Positions 23,764 through 32,657 of a stretch of DNA of 64,000 bases are shown piece after piece. This DNA is from an uncultured Flavobacteriales bacterium. GTDB taxonomy: Bacteria; Bacteroidota; Bacteroidia; Flavobacteriales; JBLHRE01. Position numbers and translations under genes: made by a program. The number at the start of each line of letters is the position of its first letter. Within the stretch, counting starts at the first letter, position 1. The notes under the pieces are model-generated. The model worked only from the letters and a program-made list of their open reading frames with translations. It searched no databases and was not told where the DNA came from. Location of the stretch: positions 1 to 64,000 of the forward strand of contig CAKZPI010000029.1 in NCBI GenBank assembly GCA_937139155.1, given 5' to 3'.

Positions 23764-23976
23764 ATGAAAAATATCAAAACTTCAATTCAAGTAGAAATCA
23801 TCTTCAGGGGGATGAATTTAGATTACGACCAAGATTATGCAGATCAGTACAATTTTGGTAAAGAATCGGAGAAAAATATAAAGGTAAACTGGAAGAGAAG
23901 TGTAAGCTCCCCCTTTTGCTTCCGTTTTAAAAGTAGACTGTTTCAAGGCCATTCAAGCCTTATTCACTCCACATAA
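23764..23976 (+). CDS. Possible small protein after fic
   Basis: 70 codons, starting 6 bases after the Fic stop on the same strand. The first 35 residues are plausible (IQVEIIFRGMNLDYDQDYADQY), the rest looks like random translation. No family recognised. Kept only because of the tight spacing. Confidence 0.25.
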   Translation: MKNIKTSIQVEIIFRGMNLDYDQDYADQYNFGKESEKNIKVNWKRSVSSPFCFRFKSRLFQGHSSLIHST

Positions 23977-24013
23977 ATGACCTTTGAAGAGCCAGCAGGT
24001 CCATTTTGAGGAT

Positions 24014-27000
24014 TTACCGTTTGACCCATTTTTCGTGCCTTACCCTTCCATTTTCCTGTTCCAGCCTCAACAAGTACATGCCCGAAGGAAAGCGGGTTCC
24101 GTCTATGGTGGTTTTAGAGCTGGTTAAATGTTCTTGGTGTACCAACTGACCTGAGATGGTCAAAATGCTTAAAACCCCCTTGGTGGTGGATTCTATTTCT
24201 AAAACTCCGTTGCTAGGGTTGGGGTAGTAGTTAAACCCTCCCAAACTGATTTCCTCAATCCCAATACCAGAGATGGTTAGGGTCTGAGCGCTTGAATCGG
24301 CTCCACATTCATTCAAAACAACCAATACAATGGTAAAGCTTCCGTTTTGGGTGAACACGTGAGAAACGGTTCTTCCTGAATCTTGGCTTCCATCTCCAAA
24401 GTTCCAGTAATACGTACTCATTCCGGTAGAGCTATCGGCTACGAAGTTCACCTGGCTTGTGCTGTCCATGTCGATGAAATGCGTAAAGCTTGAATTGGGG
24501 CTTAAGGCATTGATCAACACATAAACCTCATCTGAAACAGAGCAACCGTTTGCATCAGTGCCGGTGATGTAGTAGCTATTAGATGTGGCAACCAAAATGC
24601 TTTGAGTGGTGTCTCCTGTACTCCAGGTAAGGTTGTTAAAACCAGGCAAAACTGACAGGATTAAGCTATCACAAGCCAGTATCGTATCCTGATTAAACAT
24701 CGTATTGTTTGGAGTAAGCACAGTTCGGAAAACAGAGTCAGTTGATGTACAGCCCTTATCATTGATTACGGTAGCCGTGTACCAGCCCGTTTGATGAACT
24801 AGGATGGTTTGTGAGCTGTCTCCGGTACTCCAAAGTACATCGGCGTAAGCCTTATAAAGACCTAAGTTTCCTGGTCCACAAAGAGAGTCTCCTCCTACAA
24901 AATGGATTTCTGGCAGGGTATCTACCTGAGCATAAATCATCTGTGTATTGCTGCAGCCATTGGTATCAATTACAGAAAGCTGCAGATTGTAAGTTCCTGG
25001 ACCCAAAGTGATGGTCTGGGTGGTATCGTTCGTGTTCCAGTAGTAGCCCACAAACTCTGCCCCTGCATCTAGTGTTAGCGGGGCACAAGCCTGAACTGTA
25101 TCGGGGATGTTCGCAATCGGATCATTGTAAATTTCCACCTCAACGCTATCCATAGTGCTGCAGCCCAAAGCGTTAAAAGAGGTTAGCACATAAACTCCGG
25201 CAGAGTCAACGGCAAGGAATTGATTGGTATCGCCCGTATTCCACAAGTAGCTATTTGCAGAAATAGAAGTCCCAATTAAGCCTTCTCCACAGAAGCCGGT
25301 ATCCTGACCTAGATCTACCATCGGGAATGGATCTACAAACACGTAATAGGTATGACTGTTGCTGCAACCATTAGAACCTATGGCCAAAAAGTTAACCTCG
25401 TGAAGCCCAGTGTCGAGCTTTGTTGTTTGGGTGCTATCACCATTGGTCCAATTGTACGTCACATATCCTGCCGGGGCAGATAAAAGGAGGGAATCGGCGC
25501 AAGCCTGTACCGTGTCTGGGAGGTGTGAGAAATCAGGAGAAGCAAATAGGGTCACATAAACTGAATCTTCTACAAAGCAGCCCCATGAGGTTGTGGTTTG
25601 AGCGTGGAGCCATCCCGATTGATAAACGGTGGTTGTTTCACCGGTTTCACCATTGCTCCAATTAACCGCAGACCCTGTAATTCCGGAGAAAACCACAGCG
25701 GAATCACAGCCTTGTATGCTATCCGCGAAAGCGAAAACAGGAGCAAGAATAACCGAATCTTCAATCTGGTACCGAGCAATGCCAGCCGATTGATTAATTC
25801 CAACTCGTCGCATATCTCCTCCTAAGAAAAGCGCTCCATCTGTAGTAATACCCATGCCTATGACAGAAATGCCCGACCTCTTATTTGTAACGCCAGTTCC
25901 CAAGGTTGATACCCCCATTTGAGGATGCCAAACACCCATTTTGTTGAGCTCAATGCTAGGGTCAAAAGAAGCAAATTCGCCACCAAAGTATACCCTGCCA
26001 TCAGCATCGGCAGCCATGCAATACACCGCAGAGTTGAGGTCTAGCCCCATGGTGTCCATATACCTTCCGTTATAGTATTGAACAATCTCAAAGTAGCCGT
26101 TTAGGTATGAGCCATCAGACTGTTTAGGGTTGCTAATTGAGCCTCCAATATGAAGGATCCCGTTTGCATCTGTAACAATGTCTCTAACCGTTCCGCTTGA
26201 GATTCCTCCGGCTAGGTTGTAAACAGAATCACCATTGTATACCACCAGCCGTTTTAGGCTATTGTCTCCGTCAACAGAGTTGAAAACTCCACCAATAAAG
26301 AGCAGGGAGTCTCCTTGGTTTTCAAAGGCATAAACCTCCCCAGAAAAGTCTCCAATGGAGCTCCAAGTTCCGTTTCCGTACTTGGCTACGTTAACTGTTG
26401 GCACCCCATCAACCGATGTAAATCTACCTGCTATAAAAACCTCATTCTGAAACTCAATAATCTCATCTACTCTTGGTGCTACACCAGCAACTCCTGCGCC
26501 AAATGTGGTAATCTCGCCAGTTAGCATATCCACATTGGCTAAACTGTTGGTTGTAAAGGTGTCTATGCTAGCAAACTGTCCGCCAATCCACAGCTTATCT
26601 CCAATTTCCTCAACGGTGTTCACCACTTTAGCGTAGTTAGAAGCAGCAGCTCCTTGAATGTTATAGTCTAGGAAGGTCCAGCCGTTAGCGTCTTCCCACC
26701 TAACTAGGTTTGGCGCTTCTAGTCCGTCAATTTTATTCAGATCACCCATTAGGTAAACTCGATCCCCAAAAACATTTAAGCTCTTCACGTTTCCACCAGA
26801 AAGGCCATTCCCCATATTGTCCCAGGTCTGACCATCAAAGGTTGCCATATTGATAACACCCAAGCTGTCTTCTTCAACAGCGCTTGCACCAATAATCACC
26901 AGTTTGTTGTTCCAATATGAGATGGAGCGAACATCATTAATCTTGGTTCCTCCGCCCACTTCAGTTAGGGTATTGGTAGGAATGTGAAGCTTGGCAATTC

Positions 27001-28078
27001 TGTCACCAACTGGCAGGTTTTGAGTGTATTGCGTGGTATATTTTTTAAAGCTTCCGCCGATGTAAAGCGAGCTATCCTCAGGAACATACAGTAAGTCGTT
27101 AAAGTTCCATCCAGAAAAGCCAGAAGGTTTACCGAAGCCTGATCGTAGTACCCATGCGTTGCCATCCCAATAGCCGAAGCCTCTTTTATCTAAGGTTGAT
27201 GCTGATCCTGAGTATTCTCCAAAGCTTCCTACCGCGTAAACTAAATCGGTATTGGGAATGGGCTCAATGGCGTAAACATTTGCTGGAAAGGGTCCTGAGG
27301 AAGAGGTTTGAATAGGTCCGCCTCCAAAATTGTCCCAACCTGTATGCGGATTCCATCTAGCAACTCCGCTACCACTCAAGGTATCAACTTTATTAAAGAA
27401 GCCCGATACCATAATCTTACCATCTCTCGCCTCCTTAATGTCTCTGATGTCAACAGTTCCGTTTACAAAATCAGGGCCATTAGGCATGGCGCTCCATAAG
27501 CCTGCATTAAAATCGTACAGAGCTATTCCTTCTGCGGTAATGGTGTCTGTAAGGTTGTAAACTTCATCAAAACTACCACCTACATAAAGGGTGTCGTTTC
27601 TAAAGAATAAGCTTCTTACATTGTTGATTCCGGCACCAGCGCCTATGGCCTCGTAAGTTTCAGTTTGGATGTTCCATTTAACCAGGTTGTGAGAAGGAAC
27701 CACGGACCCGTCAAAGTTTACGGCGGCATCAAAGAATCCGCCAATGTAGATGTTCCCAATGCTGTCTTTTGCTAGCGCCCTAACAGAACCCGTTCCGCAA
27801 GACTGACACTGAAAGCCCTGACCCAATTGTAGGTAACGCTCTCCATCGTATCTAACCACAACATCATATTCAGTGTCGCCACCAAAGTTGCTATAAGATC
27901 CTCCAAAATAGATGTAGCCATCGTTTCCAGTTAGACTAACAAATATGTTGTTTACACCTGCTCCAGGTTCAACAAAATTAGTAGACCATCGTTCGTTGTC
28001 TCCTGGGTAGGTACATGGATCTTGGCCTAAAGACAAGAGGCACGTAATGGTTAGGAAAATAGTGCAGAGCTTCTTCAT
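24014..28078 (-). CDS. Large secreted T9SS cargo with propeller repeats and PKD domain
   Basis: 1354 aa. Signal peptide at the start (ends CLLSLGQ). Residues about 30-770 are repeated beta-propeller/kelch-like units with phrases like LYVGGSFDEV, GGQFASIDTFT, IGGVFNSVDGD and FGGEFASFD. Residues 790-1200 hold five to six Ig-like units with W-S/N-GD/ET-Q-T patterns. A PKD domain follows (YYWNFGDGSQDSG, FTQNGSFTIVL). The last 80 residues (NYYPNPSNGVLEIES, LSILTISGQLV, FPSGMYLLRLE) are a type A T9SS sorting domain. It should be exported across the outer membrane and displayed or released; likely adhesive. Ligand unknown. Confidence 0.9.
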   Translation of the reverse strand: MKKLCTIFLTITCLLSLGQDPCTYPGDNERWSTNFVEPGAGVNNIFVSLTGNDGYIYFGGSYSNFGGDTEYDVVVRYDGERYLQLGQGFQCQSCGTGSVRALAKDSIGNIYIGGFFDAAVNFDGSVVPSHNLVKWNIQTETYEAIGAGAGINNVRSLFFRNDTLYVGGSFDEVYNLTDTITAEGIALYDFNAGLWSAMPNGPDFVNGTVDIRDIKEARDGKIMVSGFFNKVDTLSGSGVARWNPHTGWDNFGGGPIQTSSSGPFPANVYAIEPIPNTDLVYAVGSFGEYSGSASTLDKRGFGYWDGNAWVLRSGFGKPSGFSGWNFNDLLYVPEDSSLYIGGSFKKYTTQYTQNLPVGDRIAKLHIPTNTLTEVGGGTKINDVRSISYWNNKLVIIGASAVEEDSLGVINMATFDGQTWDNMGNGLSGGNVKSLNVFGDRVYLMGDLNKIDGLEAPNLVRWEDANGWTFLDYNIQGAAASNYAKVVNTVEEIGDKLWIGGQFASIDTFTTNSLANVDMLTGEITTFGAGVAGVAPRVDEIIEFQNEVFIAGRFTSVDGVPTVNVAKYGNGTWSSIGDFSGEVYAFENQGDSLLFIGGVFNSVDGDNSLKRLVVYNGDSVYNLAGGISSGTVRDIVTDANGILHIGGSISNPKQSDGSYLNGYFEIVQYYNGRYMDTMGLDLNSAVYCMAADADGRVYFGGEFASFDPSIELNKMGVWHPQMGVSTLGTGVTNKRSGISVIGMGITTDGALFLGGDMRRVGINQSAGIARYQIEDSVILAPVFAFADSIQGCDSAVVFSGITGSAVNWSNGETGETTTVYQSGWLHAQTTTSWGCFVEDSVYVTLFASPDFSHLPDTVQACADSLLLSAPAGYVTYNWTNGDSTQTTKLDTGLHEVNFLAIGSNGCSNSHTYYVFVDPFPMVDLGQDTGFCGEGLIGTSISANSYLWNTGDTNQFLAVDSAGVYVLTSFNALGCSTMDSVEVEIYNDPIANIPDTVQACAPLTLDAGAEFVGYYWNTNDTTQTITLGPGTYNLQLSVIDTNGCSNTQMIYAQVDTLPEIHFVGGDSLCGPGNLGLYKAYADVLWSTGDSSQTILVHQTGWYTATVINDKGCTSTDSVFRTVLTPNNTMFNQDTILACDSLILSVLPGFNNLTWSTGDTTQSILVATSNSYYITGTDANGCSVSDEVYVLINALSPNSSFTHFIDMDSTSQVNFVADSSTGMSTYYWNFGDGSQDSGRTVSHVFTQNGSFTIVLVVLNECGADSSAQTLTISGIGIEEISLGGFNYYPNPSNGVLEIESTTKGVLSILTISGQLVHQEHLTSSKTTIDGTRFPSGMYLLRLEQENGRVRHEKWVKR

Positions 28079-28248
28079 GGCGTAAAAATTTACACGAATG
28101 AAGCAATTAAATACAGCGGTCGCTACCTACTTTGAGTAACTGGCAGGTCTAAATGAGTAATTGGAATTAATCATACAGATCTCTCAGTCAAAGCAGCCAT
28201 TCAATCATTGGTTCTTGCCTTAGAATTAGATTTTATCACATTTGCCAT

Positions 28249-31233
28249 ATGCGAAAGGCACTTTTCCTTCTTATGCTGTTCCCCTTTTTGGGTAAGAGTC
28301 AAGTTCACTTGCAGGTAAGCAAGGTAGCAGGGGCGGGGCTTGGGGTCGTTAAAGACATGTGTATTTATGATTCCAGCATTTACATCGCATCCTCATCTGG
28401 CTTATGGGTTTATAATTTTCAAAGGCTTTCGCCGATTGTCAACGAACAAGGCGTAAGCCCAAACGACATCAGCGGTATTCATCCATCTGACTCAGGTATT
28501 TACTTGGGCTACTTTGATTCAGGCCTTGGGCATTACAGCTCTGATTGGCAGCGATTTACCATAGGGCTTAGGGGTTCTGACACAAGCTATAATTTGCCGA
28601 GCTCTAGGGTAAGTAGAATTTTCGGCGAGTATAATGGAACCCTTTGGTTTGAAAATCATCTTGAGGGGCTCATCGGGTTTAACCCAAAAGAAAAGGACTT
28701 AAGTCTGCACCCGCTAAATGTTGAAACCAGCAGGAACCAACGAGGGGTGAATGCACTGTCAAGTAGTGTGCAGTTAGACAGCTCGGGTTCTGAGCTTTAC
28801 ATTGGCACCCTTGACGGGATTTATGTCTTTGACTTTGTAGAAAAAAGGATTGTTCGTCATTTTCCTTTGGGCCCAGAAGATCAAACAACAGACCTTCCCT
28901 ATTCTAGTAGGGAAAATGCGGTGCGGTACCTTCTCGAAAAGGATGGTCATTTATATGCGGCAACCTGGGGAGGTGGCCTTTTAAAAGTAGATCATCAAAC
29001 AGGGGCATACGAGAAGTTTATTTTTATGCCGAGTGAACCTTTCACTGGGCTTAGGAATAACATTCGGAGGATTGGTGATTTTAATGATTCACTAATCCTT
29101 GTTGGCCCACCTCAATATCAGATGCAATTCTTTAATGTGAAAACACAGCAATTTCAGCAATTGTTGAGCTTGGATGGCCGACCAATTGTTCCGGAGGTTG
29201 AGGGAATTTTGCAGGTGGGTAAAGACTGGTATTTCACAACCAGCAATGGTTTATTCAAACTTGAGTCCGTCAATGAGCACATTACGGTGTACCCCAGCTC
29301 GAGCCCGATAATGGATGTACAGCCTAACCGCTCTGGGTTTGAGTACAGTTTATTTAGCAAAACAAATGAAGTGTACTCTATTGAGGACAATAGGAGAAGG
29401 GTTTCTAGAGTCTTGCCTGAAGAGCGGGTGGCAAATTCGGGAATTGAATTTTTTGAGTACAAAGGCTACAAGGCCTTTATAACCAGATCTCAAGTATTTA
29501 CGTACAGCAAGGGGGATTTAAATGCCGTACCTGTTTTTGGTTCAACGTTTAAAGTGCCTAGTGAAATCACCGTTGCCTACTTAGATTCAAGCAGTGGAAA
29601 TCTATTCTTTGGTACCAAGCGCGGACAACTGGAGCAGGTTAACTTGGTAAGCTCTGAATACAAGCTGCTTATTCCTTCAAACGAAAACGGCTGGATTTGC
29701 GATATCTCCGTTTTTCAAGATACACTTTGGTTTACTGCAGAGCATTACATAGGCTATCATGTTGATGGAAAAACCACAACCTACACCATAGAGGAGCTTT
29801 TTCAGCCGCTTAAAATTCAACCCGAGATTGTTCATGAGATTGAGGTGAATAAGGAGGGCCTTACCCTTGGGCTGTCTAAGGGTGGGGCAATAAGCCTAGG
29901 CAGAACGTTTAATTTGAAACAGGTTTGGGAAGCCTCGGGAGTGACGGATAAACTTGTGGATTTCGCATGGCACCAAGGCTTCCTTTATATGCTGAGGGAG
30001 AACGGTTTAAGTATTCATTCAAAATCGGGTGAAAGCCAATATTTCTCAAGTGCTTACGGATTTAAGAATATGCTCTGGCTAAGGAAAAAAGGGAAAGAGC
30101 TTTGGGCCGGGGGCTATCACGGGCTGTACCGTCTAGATCATGTTGAGCAAATCCAAAGAAAATCATTTGGTCCTGTTGAGGTTGAGCAACTAAAGGTGCA
30201 GAATGAAATTATGGGCTTAAGCACAGGAAAGCTGGTTATTGAGCCAGAACAAAACTGGTTTCAATTGCAGTTAAAGGTGCATAACCCAAATGCTTTGGCC
30301 TTGAAAAGCTTTTACCAATTGGAAGGCCTTCATAAAGACTGGAGGCCCTTATCACCTGATATGAAGCTTGCATATACGGGCTTGAAACCAGGGAAATATA
30401 AACTCAATGTAAAAACCATAGCCCCTGGTGAACGTGCCCTTGAACAAGGGGTAGTTCACTTAGAGGTTAAAAAGATTTGGTGGCAAAAAACATGGATTCA
30501 GGCTTGCTTTGTTCTGTTCATCATCGTGGTTTTAACCGGGGTTTTCTGGCAACGACTCCGTTTGTTGAGAAAACAGAATGAACTCCGACTTGAATTACAG
30601 AATAGTCAAATGCAAGCCCTTAGGTCGCAGATGAATCCGCACTTTTTATTCAACGCATTGAACTCGGTGCGGTTTTACATCTTAAAAGAAAACGTGAATA
30701 CGGCTTCTAGTTATTTAGCTAAGTTCTCGAAATTGCTTCGCCTCATCCTTAATCATTCTAGAAAAGAATTCTTGCCCCTAGAAAGTGAATTGGAATTGAT
30801 TGAGTTATACATTGATTTTGAACGAAGTAGGTTTCAACAGGAAATCAATTTTAAGAAGTTTCTGGCCGAGGAAATAGACCCAAAGGACATTACCATACCC
30901 TCTATGGTATTGCAGCCTTTTATTGAAAACTCCATTTGGCATGGGTTTCGAGACATAAATCGACCTGGAAACATCATCATACATATTGAGAAAAATGAAG
31001 ATGCCTTGGTTTTGGTTGCCACCGATGATGGCATCGGAAGGGAAGCTGCCACCAAACAGCGAAAAATGACCCACCAAAGCCAAGGTCTCTCGATAACAGA
31101 AAATCGGCTGAAGATTATGGGCCGAATTAGAAAATCAAACTTTGGGTTTACCATTGAAGATTTGCGAGATAACGGAAAGCCTTCAGGAACCCGCGTAACG
31201 ATAACCTTGCCCTATGAGAACCTTAGTAATTGA
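28249..31233 (+). CDS. LytS/YesM-type sensor kinase with propeller and Y_Y_Y ectodomain
   Basis: 994 aa. Signal peptide (1-17), then a periplasmic beta-propeller of Reg_prop type (about 20-640), a Y_Y_Y-like domain (665-740, LKPGKYKLNVKTIAPGE), one membrane helix (about 750-770), a coiled linker and a His_kinase domain with the phosphoacceptor His in QMNPHFLFNALNSV, then HATPase with QPFIENSIWHGF and ATDDGIGREA. This layout is common in Bacteroidota sensors of outside polymers or cell-wall state. Its last 20 bases overlap the LytTR regulator gene. It is divergent from the T9SS cargo gene, which it may control. Confidence 0.9.
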   Translation: MRKALFLLMLFPFLGKSQVHLQVSKVAGAGLGVVKDMCIYDSSIYIASSSGLWVYNFQRLSPIVNEQGVSPNDISGIHPSDSGIYLGYFDSGLGHYSSDWQRFTIGLRGSDTSYNLPSSRVSRIFGEYNGTLWFENHLEGLIGFNPKEKDLSLHPLNVETSRNQRGVNALSSSVQLDSSGSELYIGTLDGIYVFDFVEKRIVRHFPLGPEDQTTDLPYSSRENAVRYLLEKDGHLYAATWGGGLLKVDHQTGAYEKFIFMPSEPFTGLRNNIRRIGDFNDSLILVGPPQYQMQFFNVKTQQFQQLLSLDGRPIVPEVEGILQVGKDWYFTTSNGLFKLESVNEHITVYPSSSPIMDVQPNRSGFEYSLFSKTNEVYSIEDNRRRVSRVLPEERVANSGIEFFEYKGYKAFITRSQVFTYSKGDLNAVPVFGSTFKVPSEITVAYLDSSSGNLFFGTKRGQLEQVNLVSSEYKLLIPSNENGWICDISVFQDTLWFTAEHYIGYHVDGKTTTYTIEELFQPLKIQPEIVHEIEVNKEGLTLGLSKGGAISLGRTFNLKQVWEASGVTDKLVDFAWHQGFLYMLRENGLSIHSKSGESQYFSSAYGFKNMLWLRKKGKELWAGGYHGLYRLDHVEQIQRKSFGPVEVEQLKVQNEIMGLSTGKLVIEPEQNWFQLQLKVHNPNALALKSFYQLEGLHKDWRPLSPDMKLAYTGLKPGKYKLNVKTIAPGERALEQGVVHLEVKKIWWQKTWIQACFVLFIIVVLTGVFWQRLRLLRKQNELRLELQNSQMQALRSQMNPHFLFNALNSVRFYILKENVNTASSYLAKFSKLLRLILNHSRKEFLPLESELELIELYIDFERSRFQQEINFKKFLAEEIDPKDITIPSMVLQPFIENSIWHGFRDINRPGNIIIHIEKNEDALVLVATDDGIGREAATKQRKMTHQSQGLSITENRLKIMGRIRKSNFGFTIEDLRDNGKPSGTRVTITLPYENLSN

Positions 31234-31957
31234 TGACGAGCTCCAAAGCTGTGAGGTAAGCCTGCACCTATTAAAGACCAATTGCCCCGATCTTGAAATT
31301 TTGGGCTACGAATGCAAACCTGAACTTGCCTTAAAACTCATTAAATCAGAACAGGTTGACCTCATCTTACTGGATGTTGAAATGCCAGGATTAAATGGTT
31401 TTGAGCTTCTTGAAAAGCTTCCAGAGCCCAAGCCTGCCGTAATTTTTACTACAGCCTATGATCAGTTTGCCCTTGATGCTTTCTCAGTTGGGGCACATGA
31501 CTATTTGCTAAAACCCATCATTGAGGAAGATTTGATTCGGGCCGTAAACCGTGTTAAGGAAAGGGTTCAGCCCCCTGTTGAAACCGAATTGAGTTTTCAG
31601 CTTGACAAATTGGCTATTGGCTCTATTGATGGGATTGAATTGATTGATTATGAAGACATTCTACATTGTCAAAGTGAAAGCAATTACACCCGTATTTTTA
31701 AAGCGGATGGTTCTGTGAACCTGGTATCTAAAACCCTGAAGGAAGTGGAGTCAAAACTCCCATCTGGTCAGTTTCTTCGGGTTCATAATTCACATTTGGT
31801 TCAGATACGGTCAATCACAAAATACATCAAAGGTTCAGGAGGAATACTGATGCTCAAAGGAGGACATGAGGTTCCTGTTTCCCGACAAAAGAAGCCTGAG
31901 GTTTTGGCTTTATTTGGCCAAAGCCAAGACCCTAAATCCGAACAAGAGGGTACGTAA
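31214..31957 (+). CDS. LytTR-family response regulator
   Basis: 247 aa. Receiver domain (1-120) with IDDE, the phosphoacceptor Asp in LILLDVEMPGLNGFE, Thr in FTTAYD and Lys in LLKPI; then a LytTR DNA-binding domain (about 140-240) with CQSESNYTRIF, FLRVHNSHLVQI and VPVSRQKK. It acts as a transcription factor phosphorylated by the overlapping upstream kinase. Confidence 0.92.
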   Translation: MRTLVIDDELQSCEVSLHLLKTNCPDLEILGYECKPELALKLIKSEQVDLILLDVEMPGLNGFELLEKLPEPKPAVIFTTAYDQFALDAFSVGAHDYLLKPIIEEDLIRAVNRVKERVQPPVETELSFQLDKLAIGSIDGIELIDYEDILHCQSESNYTRIFKADGSVNLVSKTLKEVESKLPSGQFLRVHNSHLVQIRSITKYIKGSGGILMLKGGHEVPVSRQKKPEVLALFGQSQDPKSEQEGT

Positions 31958-32056
31958 AGGGAACATAAATACGCTATCGAAGGAATGAATTACAAAACCT
32001 TCAAGGCTCACGCTTACCAGAAAAACCCTACAGACACACAAAACGGGACACTACCG

Positions 32057-32118
32057 GGCAATTTCAAACAGAGCCCAATTCCCCACTCCCAATTCCCTAT
32101 TCCCACTCCAGCCCTATT
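32057..32118. repeat. Direct repeat, copy 1
   Basis: Shares about 40 identical leading bases and the later word CAGCCCTATTTCC with 32188-32252. Confidence 0.85.
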
Positions 32119-32187
32119 TCCTAGTACCTCAAAAGGATATTTGCTTTTCGCTGTTGGTGGGGGTATTGTTTAGAGAGGGTTCAAGTC

Positions 32188-32252
32188 GGCAATTTCAAAC
32201 AGAGCCCAATTCCCCACTCCCAATTCCCACTCCCAGCCCTATTTCCAAGTCC
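32188..32252. repeat. Direct repeat, copy 2
   Basis: Second copy of the 32057-32118 block, ending CCAAGTCCCC. Confidence 0.85.
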
Positions 32253-32332
32253 CCCGCTAAGCTTTAAAACCTTAATTTCCCCACCTATCAACTTTATCTT
32301 CCTTCCCTAACCTTATTTTGTACCTTCACTAC

Positions 32333-32644
32333 ATGGAAACCAATGGGTACAATGCCTTGCCAGGGCAATGGCTTAGCAGTTATGCAAGCAAGCGGATAAA
32401 AATATCGCCTGGCTCTCCGGGAACCATGGTGATTTCCGAGGATTACGACGGGCAGAATTTTTCTGTGCATGAAACAGTTAAACTAAAGCTCCGCAAGGCA
32501 GGAGGAGCCTATGTAGGACGCTTTATTATTGAGGAAAAATACAAGAATGAGTATTTTCCCTTCTTCGGACCCAAGGAAATAGCAGTAGGCAATCGGAGGT
32601 TTATGAAGCTTCCTGAAAGCCAAGGGTCGGCTGAAAAGGCCTAG
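32333..32644 (+). CDS. Small conserved-looking cytosolic protein
   Basis: 103 aa from ATG 32333 (METNGYNALPGQW); an ATG five codons earlier is possible. Not recognised. It reads like a small beta-barrel: WLSSYASKRIKISPGSPGTMVI, EDYDGQNFSVHETVKLKL, AYVGRFIIEEKY. No signal peptide. Stands alone and converges with the T9SS cargo gene 13 bases away. Confidence 0.6.
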   Translation: METNGYNALPGQWLSSYASKRIKISPGSPGTMVISEDYDGQNFSVHETVKLKLRKAGGAYVGRFIIEEKYKNEYFPFFGPKEIAVGNRRFMKLPESQGSAEKA

Positions 32645-32657
32645 AGTTAAAAAATGT

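Larger units (their letters stand above)
31958..32332. other. Non-coding stretch with a 60-bp direct repeat
   Basis: Two copies of a pyrimidine-rich block, GGCAATTTCAAACAGAGCCC onwards, at 32057-32118 and 32188-32252 (offset 131), rich in CCCAATTCCC and CCCTATTTCC words. These resemble, inverted, the TAGGTAATAGG words at 290-310. No gene is likely. Confidence 0.7.

Noticed and set aside
25420..25825. Overlapping small frames on both strands inside the 1354-aa T9SS gene
   Set aside because: Shadows of the repeated Ig-like coding sequence; the minus-strand long frame is clearly real.
31985..32173. 62-codon reading frame after the LytTR regulator
   Set aside because: It runs through the pyrimidine-rich direct repeat; its Pro/Ser-rich translation is that of low-complexity DNA.
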